Part shown: positions 19,075 through 27,772 of the stretch, piece after piece
Layout: every line of letters starts with the position of its first letter
Position numbering within the stretch: position 1 is the first letter of the stretch
DNA from: Flavobacterium sp. LC2016-01
Lineage (GTDB): Bacteria; Bacteroidota; Bacteroidia; Flavobacteriales; Flavobacteriaceae
DNA length: 64,000 nucleotides
Direction: 5' to 3'
Assembly: GCF_009711135.1 (NCBI RefSeq)
Contig: NZ_WMIC01000006.1
Span: 124,001-188,000 of the forward strand
The notes under the pieces: model-generated
What the model was told of the DNA's origin: nothing
What the model saw: the letters and a program-made list of their open reading frames with translations, nothing else
The model's database searches: none
Translations under genes and position numbers: made by a program

Positions 19075-19118
19075 TTTTTAATAAAAATGGGTGAATAGTA
19101 AACAAAATAAGATTACTT

Positions 19119-19910
19119 ATGAAGTATGTTAAAAAAATAGTAACTTTTTTTCTGCTTCTAGCTAGTTTCAGATCCTATTCTCAGACGGAAAAACTAAATC
19201 AATTTTGGAACGAATATGCTTTTACGAAAGATTTAAGTCAAAAATGGGTTCTGGAATTAAATTTTGGTTTAACAACGAGCGGTTCTGCAGAAAACCCAAA
19301 AATGTTTCATAATGTTACTCAGTTGTACGTTAGAGGATGGATGCACTATTATCCTGCAGAGCGTTGGAAATTGTCATTGTTTTATGCTTATTTTTATAAT
19401 AAAAATGTACCCGAACTAAATCAGGAAAAATCACCAGAGCTGCGAAGTGCGCTTCAAGCTACTTACAATTTATTTAAACAAGACAGACTAAAGATAAATT
19501 TAAGAGCCAGATTTGAAGACAGACATTTGGAGAATGAAGAATCAAATTTTGAAGCTGTAGCACGATTCCGATTTCAGATAAAAGCTGTTTATCCGCTTTA
19601 TTTTTTAAAAATTGAAGAAAATTCAACATATCTTTTCGCATCTGAAGAAGTATTTTTTAAAACCAAAAGTGCAGTTAGCGGTCCTGATTTTTTTGATCGC
19701 AACAGAGCAACAATTGGATTAGGAATTCCTATCAAAAAAGATTTTCAAATTGAAGTTTCATATGCAAATGAAATTATGCCTAGAGATCCTAATAATCAAA
19801 TAGTGAATGCTGTTCAGGTAAATTTGATATTTAATAATTTGCTTCCGAATGTGATTAAATCATTTCAAAGGACAAAAACTGCCGTTGATGATGGAAGTAG
19901 TGGACTATAA
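19119..19910 (+). CDS. DUF2490-like outer-membrane beta-barrel protein
   Basis: The 263-residue protein has a signal peptide ending FRSYSQ (about residue 21). Alternating polar/hydrophobic strands follow, beginning FWNEYAFTKDLSQKWVLELN and including YVRGWMHYYPAERWKLSLFY. This fits the DUF2490 family of small outer-membrane barrels. Its place directly after a sulfatase suggests a role in letting a sulfated substrate or product cross the outer membrane, which is an inference. A second such protein is encoded after the other sulfatases at 24684. Confidence 0.65.
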   Translation: MKYVKKIVTFFLLLASFRSYSQTEKLNQFWNEYAFTKDLSQKWVLELNFGLTTSGSAENPKMFHNVTQLYVRGWMHYYPAERWKLSLFYAYFYNKNVPELNQEKSPELRSALQATYNLFKQDRLKINLRARFEDRHLENEESNFEAVARFRFQIKAVYPLYFLKIEENSTYLFASEEVFFKTKSAVSGPDFFDRNRATIGLGIPIKKDFQIEVSYANEIMPRDPNNQIVNAVQVNLIFNNLLPNVIKSFQRTKTAVDDGSSGL

Positions 19911-19996
19911 ATAATTTATTACCCTGGGTCTCCGAATTTTTCCTTAAGAAAAGCTGCGCAAACTTTACGGGACATTCAAACTGCTTTTAAATACTG

Positions 19997-20207
19997 TTAA
20001 ATAGTAAAATAAAGGTATAAAAAAAAGCTCCAAATCATTAATTTGGAGTTTTTACTTGTGACGTTTAATTCACAATTTACAAATCATTTTATGAACGATT
20101 TAAAGAAATTGGCTTATTATTAAGTGAATTTATAAGATAATTATTTTAATTTTTTATCCAGATGAGGTTTGTATGTATCGTAAGGGTTAAATGGTAAAAA
20201 ACTTAAT
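19997..20207 (+). repeat. Paralogous intergenic segment, copy A
   Basis: The segment runs from GTTAAATAGTA through a terminator hairpin to GGTTAAATGGTAAAA. It aligns over its whole length with 25579-25790. The most conserved block, AAGATAATTATTTTAATTTT, is identical in both copies. The hairpin keeps its pairing though its stem sequence differs between copies. Each copy follows a DUF2490-like gene. A 10-codon frame (ATG 20091 to TAA 20123, MNDLKKLAYY) lies inside. Confidence 0.75.
20028..20053 (+). terminator. Terminator after the first DUF2490-like gene
   Basis: CTCCAAAT at 20029-20036 pairs with ATTTGGAG at 20041-20048 over a 4-base loop, with an upstream A-run and TTTTT after it. Confidence 0.8.
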
Positions 20208-20418
20208 TTAACAGTAATGATTTTTTCAATTAAACAATAATAGTTTTAATTTAAAAAATTTATAATCAATTAATAAAATTAAGAAGAATATAAAGATTTA
20301 TTAATGTTATAATTTAGTATGGAAAGCTCTTAAAACAATCTTTTAAGTTTATTCCTCTAAAAGATAGTTCGTAATTGTGATTTAATTTAGGGAAGGATAT
20401 AATGTTTTAAAAAACTTT

Positions 20419-20440
20419 GTTGCAAATTATAATCTGCAAC
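20419..20440. promoter_or_regulatory. 22-bp palindrome, candidate operator (site 2)
   Basis: The site begins GTTGCAAATTATAAT and ends CTGCAAC. Ten of eleven base pairs are symmetric, and 16 of its 17 core bases match site 1 at 16124-16147. It lies 64 bp before the sulfatase ATG and about 10 bp upstream of a candidate -33 element, a position that would suit an activator. Confidence 0.65.
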
Positions 20441-20450
20441 ATCAATAAAA

Positions 20451-20486
20451 TTTTTTGTAATTACCATGTTTGTAAATTAGTGTTTG
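20451..20486 (+). promoter_or_regulatory. Candidate promoter of the second sulfatase gene
   Basis: TTTTTTG at 20451-20457 is followed after 20 bp by TAGTGTTTG at 20478-20486, close to the Bacteroidota -33 TTTG / -7 TAnnTTTG pattern but with one extra base in the -7 element. The ATG follows 17 bp later. Confidence 0.4.
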
Positions 20487-20503
20487 TCACAAAATTTATA
20501 ACT

Positions 20504-22876
20504 ATGAGATCCTTTACTTACCCAAAACTACTGTTAATTTTGGCTGTATTTCTTTTCAGCTGTAATCAATCTCAAAAAGATAACTCAGTAGCAGAAAAAA
20601 GTGATTCGGGAGAATTAGACCGAACCATACTTCCAATTCCTGAGCCTCCTTTTGGTGGTAAAATCGGAGAAACCTATAAAGATTCAAAAGAAGAATGGCC
20701 AAAACTGGTTACACCTCCGCAGGGAGCGCCAAATGTGATTATTATTATGTTGGATGATGTGGGTTTTGGACAAGTAAGTACTTTTGGAGGGCCTGTTCCT
20801 ACACCAGAATTGGATAAACTCGCAGCAAATGGCTTAAAATATAATCGATTTCATACAACAGCAATCTGCGGGCCTTCGCGTGCAGCCTTGTTAACCGGAA
20901 GAAACCATCATAATGCAGGTTCGGGCTTTTTGGCCGAATGGGCAACCGGATATCCGAGTTATAATTGTATGATTCCAAAAACAACGGCAACTTCGGGCAG
21001 AATATTAAAAGGGAACGGATACAGCACAAGCTGGTTCGGAAAAAATCATAATACTCCGGACTGGGAAACTTCTGTTACTGGTCCTTTTGACCGCTGGCCT
21101 ACGGGTTTAGGGTTCGATTACTTTTATGGATTTAATGCCGGAGAAACGCATCAGTATTATCCAGTTCTTTTTGAAAATACAAAAGCTGTGGAACCAGACA
21201 AATCTCCTGAACAAGGTTATCATTTCATGACCGATATGACGGACAGAGCAATTAATTGGCTGGAGTATAGCAAATCAGTGGCACCTCAAAAACCTGTTAT
21301 GCTGTATTTTGCTCCAGGAGCGGCACACGCTCCGCATCATGCACCAAAAGAATGGCGTGAAAAATTTAGAGGACAGTTTGACAAAGGCTGGGATGTGGTA
21401 AGACAGGAAACTTATGAACGCCAGTTGAAAATGGGAATTATTCCGCCAGGAACAAAACTTACTCCAAGACCAGACTGGGTTACGCCTTGGGATAAACTTT
21501 CAGCAGATCAGAAAAAACTATTTGCGCGCTTAATGGAAAATTATGCAGGATATCTTTCGTTCGCCGATCATGAAACAGGACGACTTTTAGAAGCCATCAG
21601 CAAACTTCCTGATGCAGATAACACGCTAATATTTTATATTGTGGGAGATAATGGAGCAAGTTCTGAAGGAGGAATGGAAGGAACTGTCAACGAAATAAAA
21701 GCATTGAGCGGAATAGCAACTCCTTTGGCAGACAATTTAAAACATCTTGATGAAATCGGAAATCCTAATACAGAACCTCATTATCCTGTAGGTTGGGCTT
21801 GGGCAGGAAATGCTCCTTTTCAATGGGTAAAACAAGTCGCGTCTCACTTTGGCGGAAGCCGAAATCCAATGGTGGTTAGTTGGCCAAAAGTAATAAAAGA
21901 TAAAGGCGGTATGCGAAGCCAATTTGTTCATTTAATTGATGTGCTTCCTACAATTTTAGACGCTTCTCATTTGCCAGCGCCAAAAACGGTTGATGGTGTT
22001 GAACAGAAACCTATGGATGGGGTTTCGTTCTTATCCACTTTTACAGATAAAAATGCAAAACCGGTTAGAACTAGACAATATTTTGAGATCTTCAGCAACA
22101 GGGCAATTTATGATAATGGCTGGGTTGCTGCGACACAACACACTTTCCCATGGAGACAGGATTTTGCACCAGGAAACTGGGATAAAGACAAATGGGAACT
22201 TTATAATATTGATAAAGATTACAGTGAATCAGTTGATTTGGCTAAAAAATATCCTGAAAAGCTTAAGGAACTGCAAGCAATTTTTGATGAAGAAGCGAAA
22301 AAATACAACGTTTATCCATTAGATGACAGAGGTACAGGCCGATTAATTTCTCCTAAACCTACGCCATCAGATCCTAAACGCAAACATTTTACTTTTTATG
22401 CAGGCGCGATAAGACTGGCAGAAACCGCTTCTCCAAATACTAAAAATAAATCACACAGTATTACGGCTGAAATTGAACTAAAATCAAAATCGGATAGTGG
22501 TGTTATTGTCGCTTCAGGAGGAAGTTCGGCAGGATTTGTATTGTATGTACAAAATGGAAAACTGGTTTATCATTATAATTATTTTGATGAAGCCCGTTAC
22601 GTCATTACTTCAAAAGAATCACTTCCGACAGGAAAAAGCACCGTACGATTTGATTTTGCTTATGATGGCGGAGGAACTGGAAAAGGCGGAACTGGAAAAC
22701 TTTATATCAATGATAAATTAGTTGGAGAAGGCCGTATTGATAAAACAGTTGCAGCTCGTTTTGGAATCGACACTTTCGGAATTGGCGAAGATACTGGATC
22801 TCCAGTTGCATATTCGTACAAGCTTCCATTTAAGTTTACGGGTAAAATTGATAAGGTTAATATTGATTTGAAATAG
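20504..22876 (+). CDS. Lipoprotein arylsulfatase (formylglycine-type), second of three
   Basis: I start at the ATG at 20504 because it gives a lipoprotein signal ([10 protein letters not shown], Cys20); the longer frame adds 29 residues with no signal and overlaps the palindrome. The 790-residue protein has the usual metal pair in IMLDDVGFG, the formylglycine motif CGPSR (Cys122) with LLTGRNHH, and VGDNGAS for later ligands. A C-terminal beta-sandwich ([17 protein letters not shown]) resembles that of the first sulfatase. It is probably tethered to a membrane. The third sulfatase gene starts 38 bp downstream, likely in one transcript. Confidence 0.92.
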   Translation: MRSFTYPKLLLILAVFLFSCNQSQKDNSVAEKSDSGELDRTILPIPEPPFGGKIGETYKDSKEEWPKLVTPPQGAPNVIIIMLDDVGFGQVSTFGGPVPTPELDKLAANGLKYNRFHTTAICGPSRAALLTGRNHHNAGSGFLAEWATGYPSYNCMIPKTTATSGRILKGNGYSTSWFGKNHNTPDWETSVTGPFDRWPTGLGFDYFYGFNAGETHQYYPVLFENTKAVEPDKSPEQGYHFMTDMTDRAINWLEYSKSVAPQKPVMLYFAPGAAHAPHHAPKEWREKFRGQFDKGWDVVRQETYERQLKMGIIPPGTKLTPRPDWVTPWDKLSADQKKLFARLMENYAGYLSFADHETGRLLEAISKLPDADNTLIFYIVGDNGASSEGGMEGTVNEIKALSGIATPLADNLKHLDEIGNPNTEPHYPVGWAWAGNAPFQWVKQVASHFGGSRNPMVVSWPKVIKDKGGMRSQFVHLIDVLPTILDASHLPAPKTVDGVEQKPMDGVSFLSTFTDKNAKPVRTRQYFEIFSNRAIYDNGWVAATQHTFPWRQDFAPGNWDKDKWELYNIDKDYSESVDLAKKYPEKLKELQAIFDEEAKKYNVYPLDDRGTGRLISPKPTPSDPKRKHFTFYAGAIRLAETASPNTKNKSHSITAEIELKSKSDSGVIVASGGSSAGFVLYVQNGKLVYHYNYFDEARYVITSKESLPTGKSTVRFDFAYDGGGTGKGGTGKLYINDKLVGEGRIDKTVAARFGIDTFGIGEDTGSPVAYSYKLPFKFTGKIDKVNIDLK

Positions 22877-22914
22877 TTTTAAGTATTAAGAATTTTAGTT
22901 ATAAACCTACAGTT

Positions 22915-24492
22915 ATGAAAAAGTACATTGTTTTATTTGCAGTTTTGGCTTTTGTTACTGAAATCAGTGCACAGCAGAATTATTTTAATCCAACCGTTAA
23001 GGTAAAAGAATATTTAGAGCCTGCAATTCCGCATCCTGATCAGGATAAAGAAATGAAGGATAAAATGAGTAAATTGAAAAAGAAACCTAATATTCTGATC
23101 ATTCTTATTGATGATATGGGTTATGGAGATATCGGCGTTTATGGCGGAGGTGTTGCCATTGGTGCACCAACACCAAACATGGACAAATTAGCTCATGAAG
23201 GTTTACAGCTTACATCAACCTATGCGCAACCAACTTGTACGCCAAGCCGTGCTGCAATTATGACAGGAAGAATTCCGGCGCGATCAGGGTTAACAAGACC
23301 AACTTTAACTGGCGAGAATCCTAAAGTAAATCCATGGGCTTCTGAAAATACAACTGCCAAAATACTTTCTCAAAACGGTTATAAATCGGCTATTTCTGGA
23401 AAATGGCACCTGGGCGAGAGCAAAGGTAGTCTTCCAAATGAAGTTGGTTATGATGAATGGTTGGGATTTGGTTCAGTTCAGTCTGAATACGCGCAGTTTG
23501 TAAACGAATGGATTTATCCTGATTTAATCAATAAACCAGATCGACTAGCTGCAGTGAAAAAAATGGTAGACCAAAATATCTTAACTGGTGTAAAGGGAGG
23601 AGAAAATAAGGTAGTACAGCCAATATCTAATATTGAAGAACTTTCTAAAGTTGATCAGGTTTTTGCCAACTACAGCGAGGATTTTATTAGACGTTCTGTT
23701 AAAGAGAATAAACCATTTTATTTGATTCATTCTTTTTCTAAAGTACATAATGACAACTATGTATCTGAAGGTTATAAAGGGAAAAGTCCAGCTGCAATTC
23801 CGTATAAAGATGCTATTGTTGAAGTTGATGATATTGTGGGCAGATTGATGAAACTTTTACAAGATTTAAAAATTGATGATAATACTTTAGTATTCCTTAC
23901 TTCTGACAACGGACCAAATGAAGATGTTTGGCCAGATGGTGGCTATACACCATTTAGAGGAGGAAAGGGAACAACTTGGGAAGGAGGAGTTAGAGTACCA
24001 GGAATCGCATACTGGAAAGGAATGATAGCTCCGGGACGTATTAGTGATGGTTTATTTGACATTTGTGATATGTTTAACACCTCTCTTTCTGCAGCAGGAG
24101 TTTTAGATAAAATTCCTTCAACGAATTATATTGATGGAGTAGATCAGTTATCGTTCTTTTTGTCAGATAAAGGGTTGTCGAATCGAAATGCTGTTTTCAT
24201 GTATTCAGAAACAAAATTTATGGCTATCCGATGGCAGGAATACAAAGTGCACATGAATGTATTTAATACTTCAGCTACAAGAAGAAATCTGGATCAGTCC
24301 ACTATTCAAAGTATCGGAATGAGTCCGTGGGTATATAATATTTACGCCGACCCAAAAGAACAATTGAGTCAAGGGCATCGTTATTTTGAATGGGGAATTC
24401 CGGGCGTAATGGGACTTATTGCGGCACATCTTGCTACTTATCAAAAATATCCAATGAAAGACATCGGTTTAAAGAAACCTGGCGCAGAATAA
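22915..24492 (+). CDS. Exported sulfatase, shorter type, third of three
   Basis: The 525-residue protein has a signal peptide ending ISAQ (about 20) and the metal pair in IILIDDMGYGDIG. The formylglycine motif is CTPSR (Cys108) followed by AAIMTGRIP, and LTSDNGPNED gives the later ligands. GKWHLGE is the usual catalytic Lys/His segment. It lacks the C-terminal beta-sandwich of the other two, so it belongs to a different sulfatase subfamily. It may remove sulfate from a different position or substrate. Confidence 0.92.
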   Translation: MKKYIVLFAVLAFVTEISAQQNYFNPTVKVKEYLEPAIPHPDQDKEMKDKMSKLKKKPNILIILIDDMGYGDIGVYGGGVAIGAPTPNMDKLAHEGLQLTSTYAQPTCTPSRAAIMTGRIPARSGLTRPTLTGENPKVNPWASENTTAKILSQNGYKSAISGKWHLGESKGSLPNEVGYDEWLGFGSVQSEYAQFVNEWIYPDLINKPDRLAAVKKMVDQNILTGVKGGENKVVQPISNIEELSKVDQVFANYSEDFIRRSVKENKPFYLIHSFSKVHNDNYVSEGYKGKSPAAIPYKDAIVEVDDIVGRLMKLLQDLKIDDNTLVFLTSDNGPNEDVWPDGGYTPFRGGKGTTWEGGVRVPGIAYWKGMIAPGRISDGLFDICDMFNTSLSAAGVLDKIPSTNYIDGVDQLSFFLSDKGLSNRNAVFMYSETKFMAIRWQEYKVHMNVFNTSATRRNLDQSTIQSIGMSPWVYNIYADPKEQLSQGHRYFEWGIPGVMGLIAAHLATYQKYPMKDIGLKKPGAE

Positions 24493-24683
24493 TATTTTAA
24501 AAAATTCGCTAAAAACAAAAACTCCTAAGCAGTGAGGAGATTTTGATATTAAGTGTATTTTAAATTTATAATTTATTGAAAGAGTTTTATAATTTAAAGT
24601 CAACATTATTTTTTATCGTGCAAGCTTCTATGCTTTTTCAATTATAAAATAAAATTATATACAAGGTTCTAATTAGAAAAACG

Positions 24684-25490
24684 ATGAATAAATTTAAGAA
24701 GGCCATTACGATACTATTTTGTATTATTTGTGAATCAATTGCGTACGCACAACAAGATGCACCTTACACTATGGGTTTTATCCCAGCTTCGATTACAGAA
24801 GGTGATATCGCTTTTCCCATATACGATAAATGGCATTTAAGTGGTCAGGTTGATTTTCAATTAGTGACGCAAGGAACTTACGATACATCTAATCCGTTTG
24901 AATATACACAGCGTAAAGTAGTAAGACCTTGGATCGTATTCTCAGGTTTAAAGAATATGAAATTGTGGCTTGGTTATGCACACAATCAAAAATATGCTTT
25001 AGAAGAAATGGGCAATTATGAAACACTTGAAAACAGACTTATTGTTATGGGGACTTATACTCAAGAAATGCCTAAAGGATCATTATTTGAGCAAGTGCGT
25101 TTTGAAACGAAATTTTTTGATGACAGAACTGGCCAGCAACAGGTGGTGCCAAGAATCAGAGCAAGATTTGGAGTGAATCATTATCTTCGTCAGAGTAAAG
25201 AAAAACCAATATTTCTTGCACCAAACATAGGCTACTATACAGAATTAATGCTCAAGTTTGCCAAAAAAGATTATGCAGAAGAACATTTTGATATTTTCAG
25301 ATTATCAGTTTATTACACGGCGGGAATTACACCAAATATCCATTTTCTGGCCGGTATAATTGGCCAAATGCAATTGCGCACAAACGGTACTCAGTTCGAT
25401 GTTTATTACGGCCCTATGGTATCAGTTAAATACAGCATCCGACCTAAGGAACGGGAAACTTTTGACAGTGTCGACGGAGGTGCTGATTAA
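24684..25490 (+). CDS. DUF2490-like outer-membrane beta-barrel protein
   Basis: The 268-residue protein begins with a signal peptide ending IAYAQ. Barrel-like strands follow (WIVFSGLKNMKLWLGYAHNQ; VRFETKFFDDRTGQQQVVPR), ending MVSVKYSIRP. Layout and length match the protein at 19119, though identity looks low by eye. It closes the second sulfatase unit, 191 bp after the third sulfatase gene, and is followed by intergenic copy B. Confidence 0.55.
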   Translation: MNKFKKAITILFCIICESIAYAQQDAPYTMGFIPASITEGDIAFPIYDKWHLSGQVDFQLVTQGTYDTSNPFEYTQRKVVRPWIVFSGLKNMKLWLGYAHNQKYALEEMGNYETLENRLIVMGTYTQEMPKGSLFEQVRFETKFFDDRTGQQQVVPRIRARFGVNHYLRQSKEKPIFLAPNIGYYTELMLKFAKKDYAEEHFDIFRLSVYYTAGITPNIHFLAGIIGQMQLRTNGTQFDVYYGPMVSVKYSIRPKERETFDSVDGGAD

Positions 25491-25578
25491 TTTTAAAGAT
25501 TTATATTTTTATTTAGAGTATCATCAACTTTCATCTTGCAGGATATATAAACTTCAATATAATTGGAGGTTCAAACTA

Positions 25579-25790
25579 GTTAAATAGTATGAAAAGGCAT
25601 AAAAAAAACGCTAAATTTTTAGTTTAGCGTTTTTTATAATAAGTGACCTCTAAGATACAAATTCATACAAATTTTATGCAGGATTTAAAGAAATTAGCTT
25701 ACTTTTAAGTTGATTTGTAAGATAATTATTTTAATTTTTTATAAGTAAATGGTTTGTATGTCCTGTCAAGGTTAAATGTTAAAACATATA
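25579..25790 (+). repeat. Paralogous intergenic segment, copy B
   Basis: This aligns with 19997-20207 from GTTAAATAGTA to GGTTAAATGTTAAAA, with roughly four of five bases conserved outside the hairpin. It contains a 10-codon frame (ATG 25676 to TAA 25708, MQDLKKLAYF) matching the one in copy A. Confidence 0.75.
25608..25636 (+). terminator. Terminator after the second DUF2490-like gene
   Basis: ACGCTAAA at 25608-25615 pairs with TTTAGCGT at 25623-25630, followed by TTTTT. The stem differs from the equivalent hairpin at 20028-20053. Confidence 0.8.
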
Positions 25791-25803
25791 CATTCTTATA
25801 ATA

Positions 25804-26433
25804 CTAATAAACTTTCGTTATCATTTCATCTATAGGTAAACGAACTTTTTTCGTAGCTGCCATATAGTCTTTTTCCGAATCCCGATATCCTAAAGCAAGG
25901 ATAACTGCGGAATGCAGCCCTTTTTCTTTCAAACCCAAAACGGCATCGATAATAGAAGCATTAAATCCTTCGATAGGAGTGGCATCCACTTTCAATTCTG
26001 CCGCAGCAATAAGTGCTGTTCCTAGTGCAATATAAGCCTGTTTTGCCGCCCAAAGTGCTTTTTGCTCTGCGTTAATAGCGCTGAAATAAGAATGCAATCC
26101 ATTTCTAAACCCTGATAAGGCACCAGCATCAAGACCTCTTTGCTTTTCTGTCATTGCCATGTAATCGTCAATGTAAGTCGAAGTTATGTCATTAAATGCA
26201 GCAAAAACCAACAAATGAGAGCAAGAGCTAATCTGTCCATTATACGAATCAGCACCTAATTTTTTTTGAATTTCTGGGTTGCTTACAACAAAAACACGGT
26301 AAGATTGTAGACCACAAGAAGATGCTGAAAGATTTATAGCCTCTAAAATCTGATCGACCTTCTCTTCTGTTACTTTAATGTTATTGTAAGCTTTTGTGGC
26401 GTAGCGCCATTTCAAATTTTCTATCAAATTCAT
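25804..26433 (-). CDS. NAD(P)H-dependent nitroreductase-family oxidoreductase
   Basis: This is a 209-residue FMN-dependent nitroreductase-fold protein. NLKWRYATKAYN at the start is the usual R(Y/R)(A/S)(T/V)(K/R)xY phosphate-binding opening. LSASSCGLQSYRVFVV and ALIAAAELKVDATPIEGF are typical later segments. I start at the ATG at 26433, which is the family's normal start; the longer frame adds nine residues. It is likely a cytosolic flavin oxidoreductase acting on quinones or nitro compounds. It is divergent from the mesX operon. Confidence 0.87.
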   Translation of the reverse strand: MNLIENLKWRYATKAYNNIKVTEEKVDQILEAINLSASSCGLQSYRVFVVSNPEIQKKLGADSYNGQISSCSHLLVFAAFNDITSTYIDDYMAMTEKQRGLDAGALSGFRNGLHSYFSAINAEQKALWAAKQAYIALGTALIAAAELKVDATPIEGFNASIIDAVLGLKEKGLHSAVILALGYRDSEKDYMAATKKVRLPIDEMITKVY

Positions 26434-26537
26434 TGCTATGTCTGTCTTAAATTTTGGCAAATATAAATTTATTTGTTTTGTTTTTCGAGGCTTGAATTGC
26501 TATGATAAACTTCAAATCAGTCATATCCTAGTTCTCT

Positions 26538-26671
26538 AAAGAATAATTATCTGTTTTCCTTTGTTATTATATTTATAAAAAGATTAATAATCTTAAAAAT
26601 AGCATTAAAAAAGAATAATTATCTGATTTTTTTGGTTTTGTAAAATATTAAATCTTTTATTTTCAAATTTG
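26538..26671 (+). promoter_or_regulatory. Candidate control region of the mesX-mesD operon
   Basis: AAAGAATAATTATCTG occurs exactly twice, at 26538-26553 and 26610-26625, spaced 72 bp. Between them, AAGATT/AATCTT forms a small hairpin (about 26579-26593). Downstream, TTTG at 26637-26640 is followed after 23 bp by CAAATTTG (26664-26671), which approximates -33/-7 elements. That places a transcription start just before the ATG at 26702. No SAM riboswitch fold was found. Confidence 0.45.
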
Positions 26672-26701
26672 CAGGGTAAAAAAACTAAACCTTGTCATCA
26701 A

Positions 26702-27742
26702 ATGAAAGCGAACATACAAGAAGATTTAAGAATAAGCGAAAAGCAAGATATTGAAAACACCCAGAATAATTTTGCATTCACATTAGAGAGCACTTGTTTA
26801 GATGAAAACTATCACCCCTCAAGTCAAACGCGTTTGACAACCAATTTTGCAAACTTGGCTAGAGGAGCTAATCGCCAGCAAAACTTACGTAATGCCTTAA
26901 ATATGATTAACAATCGATTTAACGCATTGGCTCATTTGGATAATCCAAAAGCGGATCGTTACCTTGTAGAACTTGAAATCATCACAGTAACGATGAGTAT
27001 TGATGATAAGAATGGTAGTAACAATCTGCCGCTGATTGAAGTTTTAAAAACAAATATTTTTGACCGCAAGACCAGCCAGTGTATCGAAGGTATTGCCGGA
27101 AATAATTTTTCGTCTTATGTTCGTGATTATGACTTCAGTATTTTATTGACCGAGCACAATAAAAATAAAGCTAGTTTTTCTATTCCTGAAAATTTTGGTG
27201 ATTTGCACGGAAAGCTTTATAAATGCTTTGTGAGTTCAGAAACTTATAAAGAGCACTTTAAGATGTCACCAATCATCTGTCTAAGTGTATCGAGCAACAA
27301 AACTTATACTCGCACTGAGTATCAGCATCCGGTTCTGGGTTTTGAGTATCTTCAGGATCAGTATTCTATCACTGATGAATATTTCTCTAAAATGGGCTTA
27401 AAAGTTCGTTTTTTCATGCCTCCAAATAGTGTGGCACCGATGGCTTTTTATCATTCCGGAGATCTGCTTGCTGATTATACTGATCTTGGGCTAATCAGCT
27501 CAATCAGCACGATGGAGACTTTCCAGAAGATTTATCGCCCTGAAATTTACAATGCAAATTCAGTGGCTGGAAAAATCTATCAACCTACTCTTAAACACGA
27601 AGATTATTCGCTGACTCGCGTGGATTATGATCGCGAAGAGCGCAGCCGACTTGCTGTTGAACAGGGTAAATATGCAGAAGAGCATTTCATTAAGCCTTAC
27701 AAAAGTCTCTTGGAACAATGGTCTGCTAATTTTACCCTTTAA
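26702..27742 (+). CDS. mesX: MesX (DUF1852), partner of the folate-independent methionine synthase MesD
   Basis: The 346-residue protein has no signal peptide or membrane segment. I identify it as DUF1852 from its sequence style (FTLESTCLDENYHPSSQTRL; NFANLARGANRQQNLRNAL) and from its place immediately before a core methionine synthase. In published work on core methionine synthases (Price and colleagues, 2021), MesD needs a DUF1852 protein and oxygen for activity, without 5-methyl-THF or cobalamin. I choose the ATG at 26702 over a TTG 33 bases upstream, because the candidate -7 element overlaps the TTG. mesD starts 30 bp downstream. Confidence 0.8.
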   Translation: MKANIQEDLRISEKQDIENTQNNFAFTLESTCLDENYHPSSQTRLTTNFANLARGANRQQNLRNALNMINNRFNALAHLDNPKADRYLVELEIITVTMSIDDKNGSNNLPLIEVLKTNIFDRKTSQCIEGIAGNNFSSYVRDYDFSILLTEHNKNKASFSIPENFGDLHGKLYKCFVSSETYKEHFKMSPIICLSVSSNKTYTRTEYQHPVLGFEYLQDQYSITDEYFSKMGLKVRFFMPPNSVAPMAFYHSGDLLADYTDLGLISSISTMETFQKIYRPEIYNANSVAGKIYQPTLKHEDYSLTRVDYDREERSRLAVEQGKYAEEHFIKPYKSLLEQWSANFTL

Positions 27743-27772
27743 TTGATTAAAACGCATTAAAATTATACTATT

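Larger units (their letters stand above)
19911..20418. other. Intergenic region holding paralogous segment A
   Basis: There is no gene of normal size. The stretch contains a terminator, a segment of about 210 bp (19997-20207) that recurs at 25579-25790, and AT-rich DNA from 20208 to 20418 in which I see no other structure. Confidence 0.5.
25491..25803. other. 313-bp intergenic region holding paralogous segment B
   Basis: No gene is present. Apart from the terminator at 25608-25636 and the repeated segment 25579-25790, I see only AT-rich DNA. Confidence 0.5.

Noticed and set aside
26434..26701. SAM riboswitch upstream of mesX
   Set aside because: The direct repeats and small hairpin do not form the four-way S-box core, and I could not find its conserved bases.
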